DNA of 64,000 nucleotides, taken from Nitrospirales bacterium. GTDB taxonomy: Bacteria; Nitrospirota; Nitrospiria; Nitrospirales; UBA8639. Position 1 is the first letter of the stretch. Each line of letters opens with the position of its first letter. The notes under the pieces are model-generated. The model did not search any database and was not told the DNA's origin. It saw nothing but the letters and a program-made list of their open reading frames with translations. The DNA lies in assembly GCA_031315915.1 (NCBI GenBank), contig JALDRK010000006.1, positions 1 through 64,000 on the forward strand, read 5' to 3'. Shown one piece after another: positions 18,473 to 27,869 of the stretch. The position numbers and the translations under genes were made by a program.

Positions 18473-19673
18473 ATGCTTGAAGAGTTTATTTATAACTTCA
18501 CCCATAACCTGTTTAAACCCTTATTACTTTTTTTCTATCTGGGATTCTTGGTCCCCATACTCAAAGTCCCGTTTGAATTTCCGTATGTCCTCTATAAAGG
18601 GTTAACGATTTATCTCCTCATCGCCATTGGTTGGCACGGCGGTGAAGAGCTGGCTTCGCTCTCAATGGCGGAATTCGAACATGCCCTTGGGTTCATGGTG
18701 ATTGGCTTTCTCACCAATTTAGCCATCGGCATTATGGCCTATTTCATGCTCCGACGAACTAATTTGCGAAAGATTGATGCGGCGACGGTTGCCGGATACT
18801 ATGGCTCCGATTCGGCTGGAACTTTTGTCACCTGTCTTGGGGTGCTTGCTGCAGCCAATATCGCTTTTGCAGCCTATATGCCTGTACTGTTGGCCGTGAT
18901 GGAAATCCCTGGATGCTTGGTTGCCCTTTATATCGTCTCGCGCCTCCGTGCTTCCCGTCAGATGGACGCCCTCGGAAATATGCCGGGAGAACCGGTACGA
19001 TCCTTATGCCCGCAAATCCAAGGAATTCACCGTTCAGGACGAAGATAGTCATAGCCACGACGAACAGCCAATCCCGGTTTCCATGCCGGCCCAGTCGCTA
19101 GGTGCCGCGGCGGCGGCGGACTATCAGCAATCCCAGAGTATCTTCAGCAAAAAGATTCTTCACGAGATTTTCCTCAATCCGGGGCTCTATTTGCTTTTCG
19201 GAGGCATTTTGATTGGATTTATCGGTCGGCTGCAAGGGGTAAAAGTCACAGAGGTCGACGACCGATTTTTCGTCGCCTTGTTTCACGGTATTTTATCCCT
19301 CTTTCTGTTGGAAATGGGCATGACGGCCAGTCGCCGACTAAAAGACCTGAAACACGCAGGTCCATCCTTTATTCTGTTCGGTTTGATCGCGCCAAACATC
19401 TTTGCCACAATTGGGATCGTAGTGGCCCATGGTTATAGCGTGCTCCTCGGTGTGCCATTCGAGTTGGGCACTTATGCGCTCTTTGCGGTGCTGTGTGGGG
19501 CGGCCTCATACATTGCCGTGCCGGCGGTTCAACGCCTGGCCATTCCGGAAGCCAGTCCGACTCTGCCGTTGGCAGCCTCATTAGGTTTGACCTTTACTTA
19601 TAACGTGACTATCGGTATCCCCGTGTATATTATGATTGCCACGGCACTGACCAGAGCGATACCGGTCGGATAG
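18473..19673 (+). CDS. sbtA: Sodium-dependent bicarbonate transporter SbtA, with one frameshift
   Basis: SbtA is an inner-membrane Na+/HCO3- symporter used in carbon concentration. The first part (18473-18991) has hydrophobic helices and the motif YYGSDSAGTFVTC. The second part (18993-19673) has IFLNPGLYLLFGGILIGFI, HGILSLFLLEMGMTASRRL and FTYNVTIGIPVYI, all typical of SbtA. The frames join at GGA GAA CCGG TAC (18992-18995), where one extra base (or two missing) breaks the frame inside the hydrophilic central loop. Corrected length is about 400 residues, compared with about 370 in the family. AAGGAG precedes the ATG. Downstream, a second frame (19651-19806) reads 50 codons with an acidic end (SPELISLADDKLSDGDDL), possibly an altered tail. 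sbtB follows. The shift lies in a loop and may be a sequencing error. Confidence 0.82.
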
Positions 19674-19814
19674 CCACGGGGGCGCTCAAAGTATCTGTGA
19701 AGATATCACCACGTTCATTCATGGCACCTGGTCGCCTGAATTGATATCGTTGGCTGACGATAAGCTGAGCGACGGTGATGACCTAACCGAATACAAGAAA
19801 TTTTGAGGTGTATA

Positions 19815-20123
19815 ATGCCGATAGAAAAGGCCATTCTGGTGAGTATTATTACCGAAAGTGGTTTGATCCCAATCATTCAAGATCTCCTGAAACGGGCGGG
19901 AGCAACAGGATACACCATCGAACCAGTCGTTTCGGGGTTCGGTACACATGGATGCCGGGATGGACAGTTTGAAGGTGACCAAACCAGTAAAATAATCTCC
20001 TTGGTTTCTCAGACTACGGCTGATAAGATCTTTGAGGAGATCGAAGAGACTTTAGAGCCCCATTATGCCCTCACCGCATTCCGTCACCAAGTTGAAGCCC
20101 TCATGCCCATCGTGACTTCTTAA
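19815..20123 (+). CDS. sbtB: PII-like regulator of SbtA (SbtB)
   Basis: This 103-residue protein with a ferredoxin-like PII fold has GYTIEPVVSGFGTHG in the T-loop region and TADKIFEEIEETLEPHYALTAF in the C-terminal half. It directly follows sbtA, as in cyanobacteria. There SbtB binds cAMP, AMP or ATP and closes SbtA when carbon is abundant. The protein ends soon after the core fold and lacks the CGPxGC redox loop of cyanobacterial SbtB, so nucleotide hydrolysis under redox control is unlikely here. The ATG at 19815 has GAGGTG 6 nt upstream; an in-frame TTG at 19803 is less likely. Confidence 0.85.
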   Translation: MPIEKAILVSIITESGLIPIIQDLLKRAGATGYTIEPVVSGFGTHGCRDGQFEGDQTSKIISLVSQTTADKIFEEIEETLEPHYALTAFRHQVEALMPIVTS

Positions 20124-20293
20124 AAAACCCCTCATGCTATTTCTGTTGGGCAAGAGCACCCGGCTTGTTTCCAGCCACGAAGCCATCTAGCCAGACGAAT
20201 CGTGCGCATGTTTAAATTTGTGTGCTTCACCCGGTAAAGGTCGAGATGAAAATGTTCAGTACGATAGCCGGCATTTTGCCAAAGGAGATTGCC

Positions 20294-21045
20294 ATGAAGG
20301 TCTATCCGCGAAGGTTTTTGACCGGCACCATTTTCATCTTCTTACTCTCATCGGCTCCGATTGCAGGCATGACTGTAACGGCCTATCAGGCGGAAGAAGC
20401 GGCTAGGCTCATCGCCGCACTGTTGATCTCAGGTCGTGTGGTTGTTGATCAGAGTCAATCTCTCATCAATAGCCCTGATCAAGGCGATAAAGGGTTCACC
20501 CGGAGGTGTTTTGAACGACAGGTTATTGATGAATTTCGATCCGCACAGGAGTGGATCTGACGAAACCGTCCTTGATCCATCTCCCTGGGAATGTGACGGA
20601 ACTTTTGAGCATGCTCTTGCAAGCCAGCAGCGATGTCGTCGAGGAGGCTCAGCCGGTCATCAACCAGGCGGGAGTCGGATACAAGAATTTTATTCCCGCG
20701 ACTTTCGGCAGTCGTGTCTCCGAACGGTTCTCGGCCAAGACAGGCGTTGGACTCAAACAAACGACGCTACAACCGCGTAATCCGAAGAATGCCCCTGACC
20801 CCTATGAAGCCGCTGTTCTGCGACGGTTGTTGACCCAACCAAGCCAATCTGTGACGATCAGTGAAATGCCGAAAGGGGATAACACCCTCCGGCTCCTTAT
20901 TCCAATTTACTACGAGACTGAATGTCTGCAGTGTCATGGCCAACCGGCAGGCCAAATAGACATTTCTGGCTACTCAAAAGAAGGAGCGCAGGAAGGTGAT
21001 TTAGCAGGCGCAATTAGTGTGTCCATGCCACTTGAACATCCTTAG
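20294..21045 (+). pseudogene. DUF3365 (Tll0287-like) periplasmic c-type haem protein, frameshifted
   Basis: A signal peptide (FLTGTIFIFLLSSAPIAG) is followed by a DUF3365/Tll0287-like sensor fold. EEAARLIAALLISGRVVVDQ, AGVGYKNFIPATFGSRV and a single haem motif CLQCH (about 20932) are visible, then LAGAISVSMP. The ATG at 20294 has AAAGGAG 7 nt upstream. The frame moves back by one near 20542 (FRS to TGVDLTKPS). A compensating pair of one-base changes near 20498-20513 would restore GFTPEVFERQV. Without correction translation ends at 20560. Such domains sense redox state or small ligands through haem. It follows sbtAB on the same strand but with a 170-bp gap. Confidence 0.75.
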
Positions 21046-21186
21046 AACGAGCGGGATTTCGTTGACCGCCGAACTGGGAGATCAAGAAGTCCGAAATAAC
21101 AGGTCGCGTCACTATACTCATTCCGCAATTCGAACGTGACCGCTGGTCAGCATTACCGAGGCTAGAATATCAGAAGGAAAGAGCCC

Positions 21187-22200
21187 ATGAACCTGTATGT
21201 CGGACATCATTGCATGTTGCTTTTTGCTCTCCTGGGGGTTCTTGGCCTTGGGACCGCTGCCAGAGCTGGTGATACTTACACAATCCGGGACATCGGGACG
21301 ATTGTGACGGGGGGCACGGTTGAAGACTTGTCCAATGATGGACAGATCGTTGGAACGGCACCGATCAGTTTGACGAGAAGCCATGCCTGGTGGTTTGACG
21401 GGACGAGGCACGTCGATCTTGGTGCGTGTGGCGGAGTTGGATGCCGGGTCATGGGTATCAATTCAAGGTCTCAATTCGTCGGAAACATCGGACGCGATGC
21501 TTTTATTTACAGCGATGGAAAATTTTTCGATATTGGAATCTTTGCCAAGCCTCCTGGAATGGCACTGGCTGTCAATGATTCAGCATGTCTTGTGGGGTGG
21601 TATACACTCATTCCTCATCTCGAGGGCAATTCGACTGCTCCATCTGAACGGCACGCTTTTCTCTATCGTGGACGGAAATTAACGGATTTGGGCACTCTCG
21701 GTGGAAAAGAAAGCGTGGCGACTGATATTAACAATCATGAACACGTGGTAGGTTATTCGAGCACATACCGGGACGAAACCCATGCCTTCTTGTATATACA
21801 AGATCGGATGTTGGATTTGGGAACTCTTGGCGGAACGGAAAGCAGAGCCAATGGTATCAATGATCGGGGACAGGTGGTCGGCAGATCCGGCGTGGCCGGC
21901 TCCAACCGGCAACATGCGTTTCTTTACGTGGATGGAAACATGACTGACCTGGGATCTCTCGACGGTCAAGAAAGCACAGCATTAGATATCAATCAAGCCG
22001 GATACATCGTGGGGATGAGCGGTTCCCGAGGCTTTCTCTATAAGGACGGAACCATGTTCGATTTGAATTTGTTGCATTCTCAAAGATCGGCCTGGAAGTC
22101 GATTCGCCCCTGTTGCATCAATGACAGCAATCAGATTGCCGGCGTTGGAATTTCTCAGGACAATAAGTCCCATATCGTTCTTCTGACTCCCATTCAATAG
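21187..22200 (+). CDS. HAF-repeat secreted protein
   Basis: An N-terminal signal peptide (cleavage near ARAG-DT) leads into a chain of HAF repeats of about 40 residues. Each has HAFLY, a short turn, DLGTLGG, then IN..G.VVG (clearest at residues about 158-300). The repeats form beta-propeller-like structures in secreted or surface proteins whose function is not known. AAGGAAAG lies before the ATG at 21187. It is a complete 337-residue gene with no obvious operon partner. Confidence 0.88.
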   Translation: MNLYVGHHCMLLFALLGVLGLGTAARAGDTYTIRDIGTIVTGGTVEDLSNDGQIVGTAPISLTRSHAWWFDGTRHVDLGACGGVGCRVMGINSRSQFVGNIGRDAFIYSDGKFFDIGIFAKPPGMALAVNDSACLVGWYTLIPHLEGNSTAPSERHAFLYRGRKLTDLGTLGGKESVATDINNHEHVVGYSSTYRDETHAFLYIQDRMLDLGTLGGTESRANGINDRGQVVGRSGVAGSNRQHAFLYVDGNMTDLGSLDGQESTALDINQAGYIVGMSGSRGFLYKDGTMFDLNLLHSQRSAWKSIRPCCINDSNQIAGVGISQDNKSHIVLLTPIQ

Positions 22201-22819
22201 GCTCTTCCGTTTGTCTCCTTCCAAACTAAGCGTTTAAGCGCCTCATAACGCAGTAACCGTTATTCAGAAGTTGGCCCCACCACGATTGCAGTAGGAGCCG
22301 ACACCCAATCAGTCATCCTCGCTCTGCAATACGTGCGTGAGGATAGGTTGATGCCGGAGAAATGGAGTTGACGTCATCATCGTCCACAAACCCTCCTGGT
22401 CGACCTACTCGATGGAAGCATACGTTGATCATAGGCGCTTGATATGTGTGCGATGTTGCAACATGCGCTCTGTTCAAATTCGTTCTTTTTTACAGTCGGA
22501 ATTGGTCATTTGGCCGCCTTGACAACGAGTACGGTCCAAGATTCAAAGCCGAAACGAGAATCGAGGCTTCCAAATCAGTTTGAGACAATTGGATGGGAAA
22601 GGGAAAAAACCCCTTCAAATCTTTGGTTTGTCATAAGCCTTGTGTTCTGTGACCCACTGACTGCTGTTTTAACTATGCAGATAAGAACTCGAGTTGAAGA
22701 TTTTTGGGCACGGTGTTTGCGTAAGTATTTGCGGAAGGAGTCATTTGTGATGTGACTTCATAATTTTTGGGGGTGAGTAAATGAGGGTGGTAAAAATATA
22801 TGGCTTTGAGATCCCAATG
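22201..22819. other. Intergenic region without a supported gene
   Basis: Short frames occur but have no ribosome site or recognisable product. I see nothing firm here. Confidence 0.45.
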
Positions 22820-22844
22820 AATACAACTTCATTGAAGTTGTATT
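22820..22844. promoter_or_regulatory. Perfect 25-bp palindrome
   Basis: AATACAACTTCA-T-TGAAGTTGTATT has 12-bp arms and a one-base centre. It lies about 50 bp upstream of a small membrane-protein frame and in the space between the HAF gene and the hydrolase. It could be an operator for a dimeric regulator; it lacks a following T-tract, so a terminator is less likely. Confidence 0.5.
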
Positions 22845-22895
22845 GTTCCTACAGTAAAACCAGGCATGATGGTATGCCGGATTGCAATAGGTGAT

Positions 22896-23087
22896 ATGAT
22901 GGCCAAAAAGATCCATTTCATGAAGATTCCCAAAAACCATTCATTCAATAGGACTCCTGAAAAATCTCTATTTGAACGTGTGGGGTTATTTATTATTGGG
23001 GTGCTCTTTTTATTATTTGCCATAGAGTATGTGGAAAAAGAAACGATGGCGGAAAACCTGTCAGCTTTTCACTGGATTTTGCATTAG
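22896..23087 (+). CDS. Possible small single-pass membrane protein
   Basis: A 63-codon frame with AGGTG just upstream of tandem ATGs encodes a basic N-terminus and one hydrophobic helix (VGLFIIGVLFLLFAIEYV). There is no family match. The palindrome 50 bp upstream supports a transcribed unit, but chance coding is possible. Confidence 0.35.
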   Translation: MMAKKIHFMKIPKNHSFNRTPEKSLFERVGLFIIGVLFLLFAIEYVEKETMAENLSAFHWILH

Positions 23088-23267
23088 TTTTTAAGGCCTG
23101 AAATTAAGATAGAGAGAGAAGAGAAAAGCCTTTTAAGCTAGCCACACATCTGTCAAGCCGGAAAATTCTAAACTCGTCCTGTCCTTGAACCCGGTGGACG
23201 CCTAGATAACATCTGGCAAGGGTTTTCTTATGCCTACACATTATCTGCCCATGGATGCTGGTGTTCA

Positions 23268-25175
23268 TTAGGGAACTACGGGCAAGTCAAGATGAGATGG
23301 GCGGGTGGTTGTATGCCAGATGTTCCAAGCGGGGGGCGGACCCGGCAACGCTTGGAAGTGGTCTCTGTCGGTACCGGCCAGAGCCACGCGGATGCGGTGA
23401 CCTTTTTTGAATTGATATGAAGTGGGCAAAAGGTCGATGGTCAGAGGAACAACTTCGCCTGGTTGAAGGGGAACGGCATCGGCTCGGCGATAAGTCCGAT
23501 GAGGGACCGGGAGGAACCCAGGCATCCCGAGATCAGGTGAAATCCATTTTCGATGTAAGGCACGCAGTTCTCCCTCGGTCACGTAGTGTACGTCACCCTC
23601 AGGCGTGACATCTTCCAAATATACGAAAACGGTTGTATCCGGAGTGTTGGATGATAGATAAATGGTGGCCACCGGATGTCCGGTGATCTCCATGTCTTGT
23701 GGCAACGGCTCTGACGTATAGACCAATAAGTCCTTATCCCGTTCTTTGCGATCCGGATAGGGAGATTCAAGCGAGATACCTGCGAGGGTGTTCCAGCGGG
23801 AATGTGGACCGGTTCCGGTTTCAGGGTTGACTTGATAATGATCGGGTATTGATGTGTTCTGTGGTAAGTCTGGCGAGAGGGTTCCATCTTTCTGGAAGTA
23901 CATGGCAGTGATAGTGGAATCAGGTGGCCACTGTGTGGCCGTTTTCCATTGTTCTTCCCCCATAGTGAAATAGCGAACCGGCAGATCATCATGAAGGCCC
24001 TGCTCAATTCCCTTCAGATGGCTGTCAAAAAACTTCAGCAGTTCGCCTGCATGGTCGAATGGTGCCGGTCCCAACGCTTCCGGACTGATATGCCGTTTGC
24101 CGCCGTGATCCCAAGGACCCAGGATAAGTTTGTTGTTCGGATTGTGCCGATGACGCAGATACCGTTTGATGGCGGCCAACTGATATCCCCCGTCAAACCA
24201 TCCGCTATAGCTGTAGATGGCTGCGCCTGATTTGGCAATTTGGTCCGCATAGGTTTGTGTGCTGAGGGCATCGATATTCGGAGCCTGATGGGAGGGAGGT
24301 GGGTCGTCTCGGAAGGTGATGCCAGAGGCTTCCCGATAGGGACTCCAATTATTTGCATGATCCTTGATGGCTTGGGATAACAGTTGGTTGCCGGCATCGT
24401 GATCAACCGGCCGTACTCCGCGGACAAATAAATTGGCCATCCACCCACCGAAGGGCAATTCGTTATTGTCGAGACGATGATTGATGGTAGTCCAGGTTTT
24501 GGTAAACCAATTGAGATGGATGCCGCCGGGGAATGCGATTTCGGAGTAGAGGTCAAACCCGGAAAACATGGGGGCCACGGCTTTCACCGCCGGATGTTGG
24601 TTGACCAATAACATTTCGGCGGTTCCGCCGCTATAGGAGATCCCGATGGCTCCAACATGGCCATTAGACCAAGGCTGAGCGATGATCCAGTCCACAATTT
24701 CCTTGCCGTCTTTGATTTCTTCGGGCGAATAGGACACGGGGCGTGTGCCGAATGACGCGCCGGAACCTCGCACATCCACATCCACCCACGCATAGCCTTC
24801 TTGCAGAAACCGTGTAGCATAGCGGCCGATTATCCCTCGCGGACGGTCTTCTTTGATTAGCCCCACGAGCCAGCGGTAGTCAACCGCACGCCAATACCGG
24901 GTTTGATGAAGAATGGTGGGAACTTTTTGATTGGGTTGAAGATTGTCGGGCAGATACAGATCCACGGCAATTTGGACTCCGTCCCGCATCGTGAGATATT
25001 GTGAAGTACGTTGTTGGTCTGGATGTGAACCAGGGCGATAAGTCTTGGAATCTGATTCTTGCGAGTTTCCATTGAACACTTCCGGCCCTGAGCCGCAACT
25101 CACTGTGAGAAGCAGCCACAGTCCAAGGAGGGCCGTTATCCAAGTTGGAGAGCATGGGAATTTCTCTTTCAGCAT
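23268..25175 (-). CDS. Lipoprotein CocE/NonD family serine hydrolase
   Basis: CocE/NonD enzymes (peptidase S15 relatives) cleave acyl esters or X-Pro dipeptides. The N-terminal lipobox LTVSC suggests a lipid-anchored envelope enzyme. The alpha/beta-hydrolase core starts near residue 60 (TMRDGVQIAVDLYLP). The nucleophile motif is GAIGISYSGG (Ser in GxSYSG, about 180), and GPWDHGG holds the catalytic His. The C-terminal jelly-roll (PDC_C) domain runs from about 430 to the end and includes KGHRIRVALAGTDRDHF. The length of 635 is typical. AGGAAG precedes the ATG at 25175. A tail fragment of a related gene lies at 16615-16755. Confidence 0.92.
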   Translation of the reverse strand: MLKEKFPCSPTWITALLGLWLLLTVSCGSGPEVFNGNSQESDSKTYRPGSHPDQQRTSQYLTMRDGVQIAVDLYLPDNLQPNQKVPTILHQTRYWRAVDYRWLVGLIKEDRPRGIIGRYATRFLQEGYAWVDVDVRGSGASFGTRPVSYSPEEIKDGKEIVDWIIAQPWSNGHVGAIGISYSGGTAEMLLVNQHPAVKAVAPMFSGFDLYSEIAFPGGIHLNWFTKTWTTINHRLDNNELPFGGWMANLFVRGVRPVDHDAGNQLLSQAIKDHANNWSPYREASGITFRDDPPPSHQAPNIDALSTQTYADQIAKSGAAIYSYSGWFDGGYQLAAIKRYLRHRHNPNNKLILGPWDHGGKRHISPEALGPAPFDHAGELLKFFDSHLKGIEQGLHDDLPVRYFTMGEEQWKTATQWPPDSTITAMYFQKDGTLSPDLPQNTSIPDHYQVNPETGTGPHSRWNTLAGISLESPYPDRKERDKDLLVYTSEPLPQDMEITGHPVATIYLSSNTPDTTVFVYLEDVTPEGDVHYVTEGELRALHRKWISPDLGMPGFLPVPHRTYRRADAVPLQPGEVVPLTIDLLPTSYQFKKGHRIRVALAGTDRDHFQALPGPPPAWNIWHTTTRPSHLDLPVVP

Positions 25176-25213
25176 CTTCCTAGGATATCAGGAATTCCCT
25201 TGAAAGGAAGCTT

Positions 25214-25783
25214 ATGGCTTCGGCTTTTGGGCATGTTGCAGTGGCCTATGCTTTGGGCAAAACCATTCAACCTCCATCATTACGCACGAAGCGGTTTTGG
25301 TGGTTGACGGCTGCCTGTTGCGTGTTGCCTGACGCCGATGTCATCGGCCTGTTTCTGGGAATTCCTTATGAACATGTACTGGGACATCGGGGATTGACGC
25401 ATTCCCTGTTGTTCGCGGGGATTATAGGCATTCTGCTGCCACGAATGGCTGTTCCGGATTTAGTCTTCGGAAGTCGGACCTACGGCATGCTGGTACTTTT
25501 TTTCTTTGGTGTGACGATGTCACATGGAATACTGGATGCGATGACGGATGGCGGACTGGGCATTGCCTTTTTTGCACCGTTTGACTCGGCCCGGTATTTT
25601 TTCCCCTGGCGGCCCATTACCGTTTCCCCAATTGGCATTTCCTCATTTTTTTCGACATGGGGACTGGGCGTTCTGTGGAGTGAGCTGCTGTGGATCGGAA
25701 TTCCGGTTGGTCTGTGGCTGGGTGCCTTGCGCGTCAATGCGTGGATCAAATGGACGAACAAGCATGGAAACAGGCCGGAATGA
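25214..25783 (+). CDS. Membrane-bound metal-dependent hydrolase-like protein, DUF457 (YdjM/YbcI)
   Basis: This 189-residue integral membrane protein has the DUF457 metal-ligand pattern: GHVAVAYALG near the start, LPDADVIG, HRGLTHSLLF and SHGILDAMTDGG. YdjM relatives are SOS-induced in E. coli, and the family is predicted to be hydrolytic, but its reaction is unknown. AAAGGAAG lies just before the ATG. It is divergent from the CocE-type hydrolase, with a 38-bp gap. Confidence 0.9.
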   Translation: MASAFGHVAVAYALGKTIQPPSLRTKRFWWLTAACCVLPDADVIGLFLGIPYEHVLGHRGLTHSLLFAGIIGILLPRMAVPDLVFGSRTYGMLVLFFFGVTMSHGILDAMTDGGLGIAFFAPFDSARYFFPWRPITVSPIGISSFFSTWGLGVLWSELLWIGIPVGLWLGALRVNAWIKWTNKHGNRPE

Positions 25784-25830
25784 CGAGGCCGAAAGACGGG
25801 ATGAGAAAAATGTGTAGGGCTGGAGAGTGC

Positions 25831-25868
25831 TGCCGGCAGCCTGATGGAAGATGTTCAAGCTGCCGGCA
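25831..25868. terminator. Hairpin between convergent genes
   Basis: TGCCGGCAGC and GCTGCCGGCA form a perfect 10-bp stem with an 18-nt loop between the DUF457 gene and the TPR gene. There is no T-tract, so termination is uncertain. Confidence 0.35.
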
Positions 25869-25878
25869 TATGGCGAAT

Positions 25879-27540
25879 CTAATAGGCCCAGCTGAAGATC
25901 AGCGTCCACACGTTCTTCGTGTAATCATACAACGGAACATTTGATTGATTCCGGATGCCTTGATATTGAGCGGTCACCGAAAAATTGTTGGGTAACGGTT
26001 TGGTTAACTGGACTAAATGCGTTTGTTGAATGTCATCCCTCGCTACCAGGACCCCTTCTCGGTTGGTAAAGAATGGCGTTGTCTGAGAGTTTTTGTAATC
26101 CCTCCAATGGACATCGTAGTCATACCTGAGCGTCATATTGCCCCAGGGTATTTGATATTGTCCTCCGGTCAGGAGGCGATTTCCCTGGTACGAAAATGCG
26201 GATCCGTCCGTACTTTCATTATCGTATTGATACCCTATCCGTAACAGCAGTTTGTCATTTGCCAGCCGGAAGGCATGAATAAAGCCGAGGGTATTGTTAT
26301 ACCCGTCTCTCGAGTCACCCGCAAAGCGCGGGTCATTGTCGGCCACCTCTCTGAAAAACGTCTGAATTTGATAACGATACAACAATGTGGTCAGATTTCC
26401 GACGACGCCGATATACGGAAGCTGGAAGGTCGGCCCCACAAACGTGGCCGTTGCTGTCGGGGTATGGCGACCGAGAAACCCATTCATATCCAGGAAGAGG
26501 TAATCATAGAAATATTGCAGGCCGAGCTGATAGGGAATATCCGCGAACACCCCGCGGTAAAATCCCGAAATTCCCACTTGATGATCCTGGATATTAAAGT
26601 TTCCCAGATAATTTTCGGTATAGACGGTTTGGAAGAAGGAGTAGGAGGCGACAGCTTCAAACGGGCCTTTCCGTAAAAAAGAATAGTCGGCACGGAGTGA
26701 GGCCAGAAAACCCGGAGAGGTCGTCTGTCGATCGCGGAGGCTGGTAATGAGGTTTTGCGCATTGACATTCGGAATAATGGTATTGACCGGATCGGGATTG
26801 ATCGCGACATTGTCGTCGTAAAATCCCCCCAGGTTGATTTGGAATCGGAATGGTTTTTGATTTCCGAAAATCTGGCCAGAGGATAAGGCGTCGCGAATAC
26901 GCATCGACGATTGTGTCAGCGGGGAAATGGTTTGAGTTCGTTGAACTTGCTCCAATTCCGTTAAGGCTTCTCCGGGAAGGCCGAGAACCCCCAAGGCTAA
27001 TCCACGATAAAACGCGTTGAGTTGCTGGATATCCGGATCGGATGTTTCGTTCTTGTCAAACGCTTCAACGGATTTGCCGTATTGTTTGTCACGATACCGA
27101 AGGAAGCCCACATAGTATCCCAAGTTCTCGGCATTGGGATTTTGGGCAAACGCGGTTTCGAGTAGGGGCGCGGCCTTGTCATACTCTCCATTCGAAAAAT
27201 ACGCCACACCAAGGTGATGTTGAACATTCATGTCAGTGGGTTGCAGGTCGTGCACGGTTTCCAACGGCGGAATGGCCTGAGACGGATTTTTTTGGGCCAG
27301 ATGAACCAGGCCGGTATAAAACAGGCTGCGTTCGTGTTTGGGGTCCAAGGTCAAAGCCTGCTTGAGAAGCTCTAGGGCCTCATCGTACTGTTTGTCGTCA
27401 TAGGCGATGGCGGCATTGGCCGCCAAGACGTTGGCGTCGGACCGTTGCGCGAGGGAATGGGCCGGATGCATGAAGTAGAGGGCAAAGACAGCCATGAAAA
27501 AGACAAGAGAGAATTTCGTCCGTCCAAAAAGAGGTGTCAT
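25879..27540 (-). CDS. TPR-repeat outer-membrane beta-barrel protein
   Basis: A signal peptide (to about residue 33) is followed by four to five TPR repeats (about 38-200; YDEALELLKQALTLDPKHERSLF and YDKAAPLLETAFAQNPNA are clear). A long region of alternating polar and aromatic strands then runs to the end, finishing FSWAY, a typical outer-membrane insertion signal. TPR plus barrel suggests export or assembly of a polymer such as an exopolysaccharide, but no polymer genes are adjacent. The ATG at 27540 is used because AAAGGAC lies 7 nt upstream; the in-frame TTG two codons earlier is less likely. Confidence 0.8.
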   Translation of the reverse strand: MTPLFGRTKFSLVFFMAVFALYFMHPAHSLAQRSDANVLAANAAIAYDDKQYDEALELLKQALTLDPKHERSLFYTGLVHLAQKNPSQAIPPLETVHDLQPTDMNVQHHLGVAYFSNGEYDKAAPLLETAFAQNPNAENLGYYVGFLRYRDKQYGKSVEAFDKNETSDPDIQQLNAFYRGLALGVLGLPGEALTELEQVQRTQTISPLTQSSMRIRDALSSGQIFGNQKPFRFQINLGGFYDDNVAINPDPVNTIIPNVNAQNLITSLRDRQTTSPGFLASLRADYSFLRKGPFEAVASYSFFQTVYTENYLGNFNIQDHQVGISGFYRGVFADIPYQLGLQYFYDYLFLDMNGFLGRHTPTATATFVGPTFQLPYIGVVGNLTTLLYRYQIQTFFREVADNDPRFAGDSRDGYNNTLGFIHAFRLANDKLLLRIGYQYDNESTDGSAFSYQGNRLLTGGQYQIPWGNMTLRYDYDVHWRDYKNSQTTPFFTNREGVLVARDDIQQTHLVQLTKPLPNNFSVTAQYQGIRNQSNVPLYDYTKNVWTLIFSWAY

Positions 27541-27869
27541 CGGCAAGGTCCTTTTTCTAACGGCTTCATGAAAAGCAGTGTGATAGTATTCTCCGATTCG
27601 AGGGAAAAATCCGGGGGGCGGAGTGTCAAGTTTACTTAGTGAAACATGCAGAATACAATAATTTAGATGATTTAAATAGAACGGAAGCGATTTGTCAATT
27701 TTATGCTAAGTCGAAATACGTAAATTCTTGTCAAGTAAATTTGTAATTCTGAATAAAAAATTGTCCTCGACGACGACTTTCACTTGCCACGATTGATATC
27801 TGGACATCGGATTTTGATGGGAACTTTCTTGCCCCGGTCCCCCGACTTTCATTGAAGCGAAGGTGTTGC

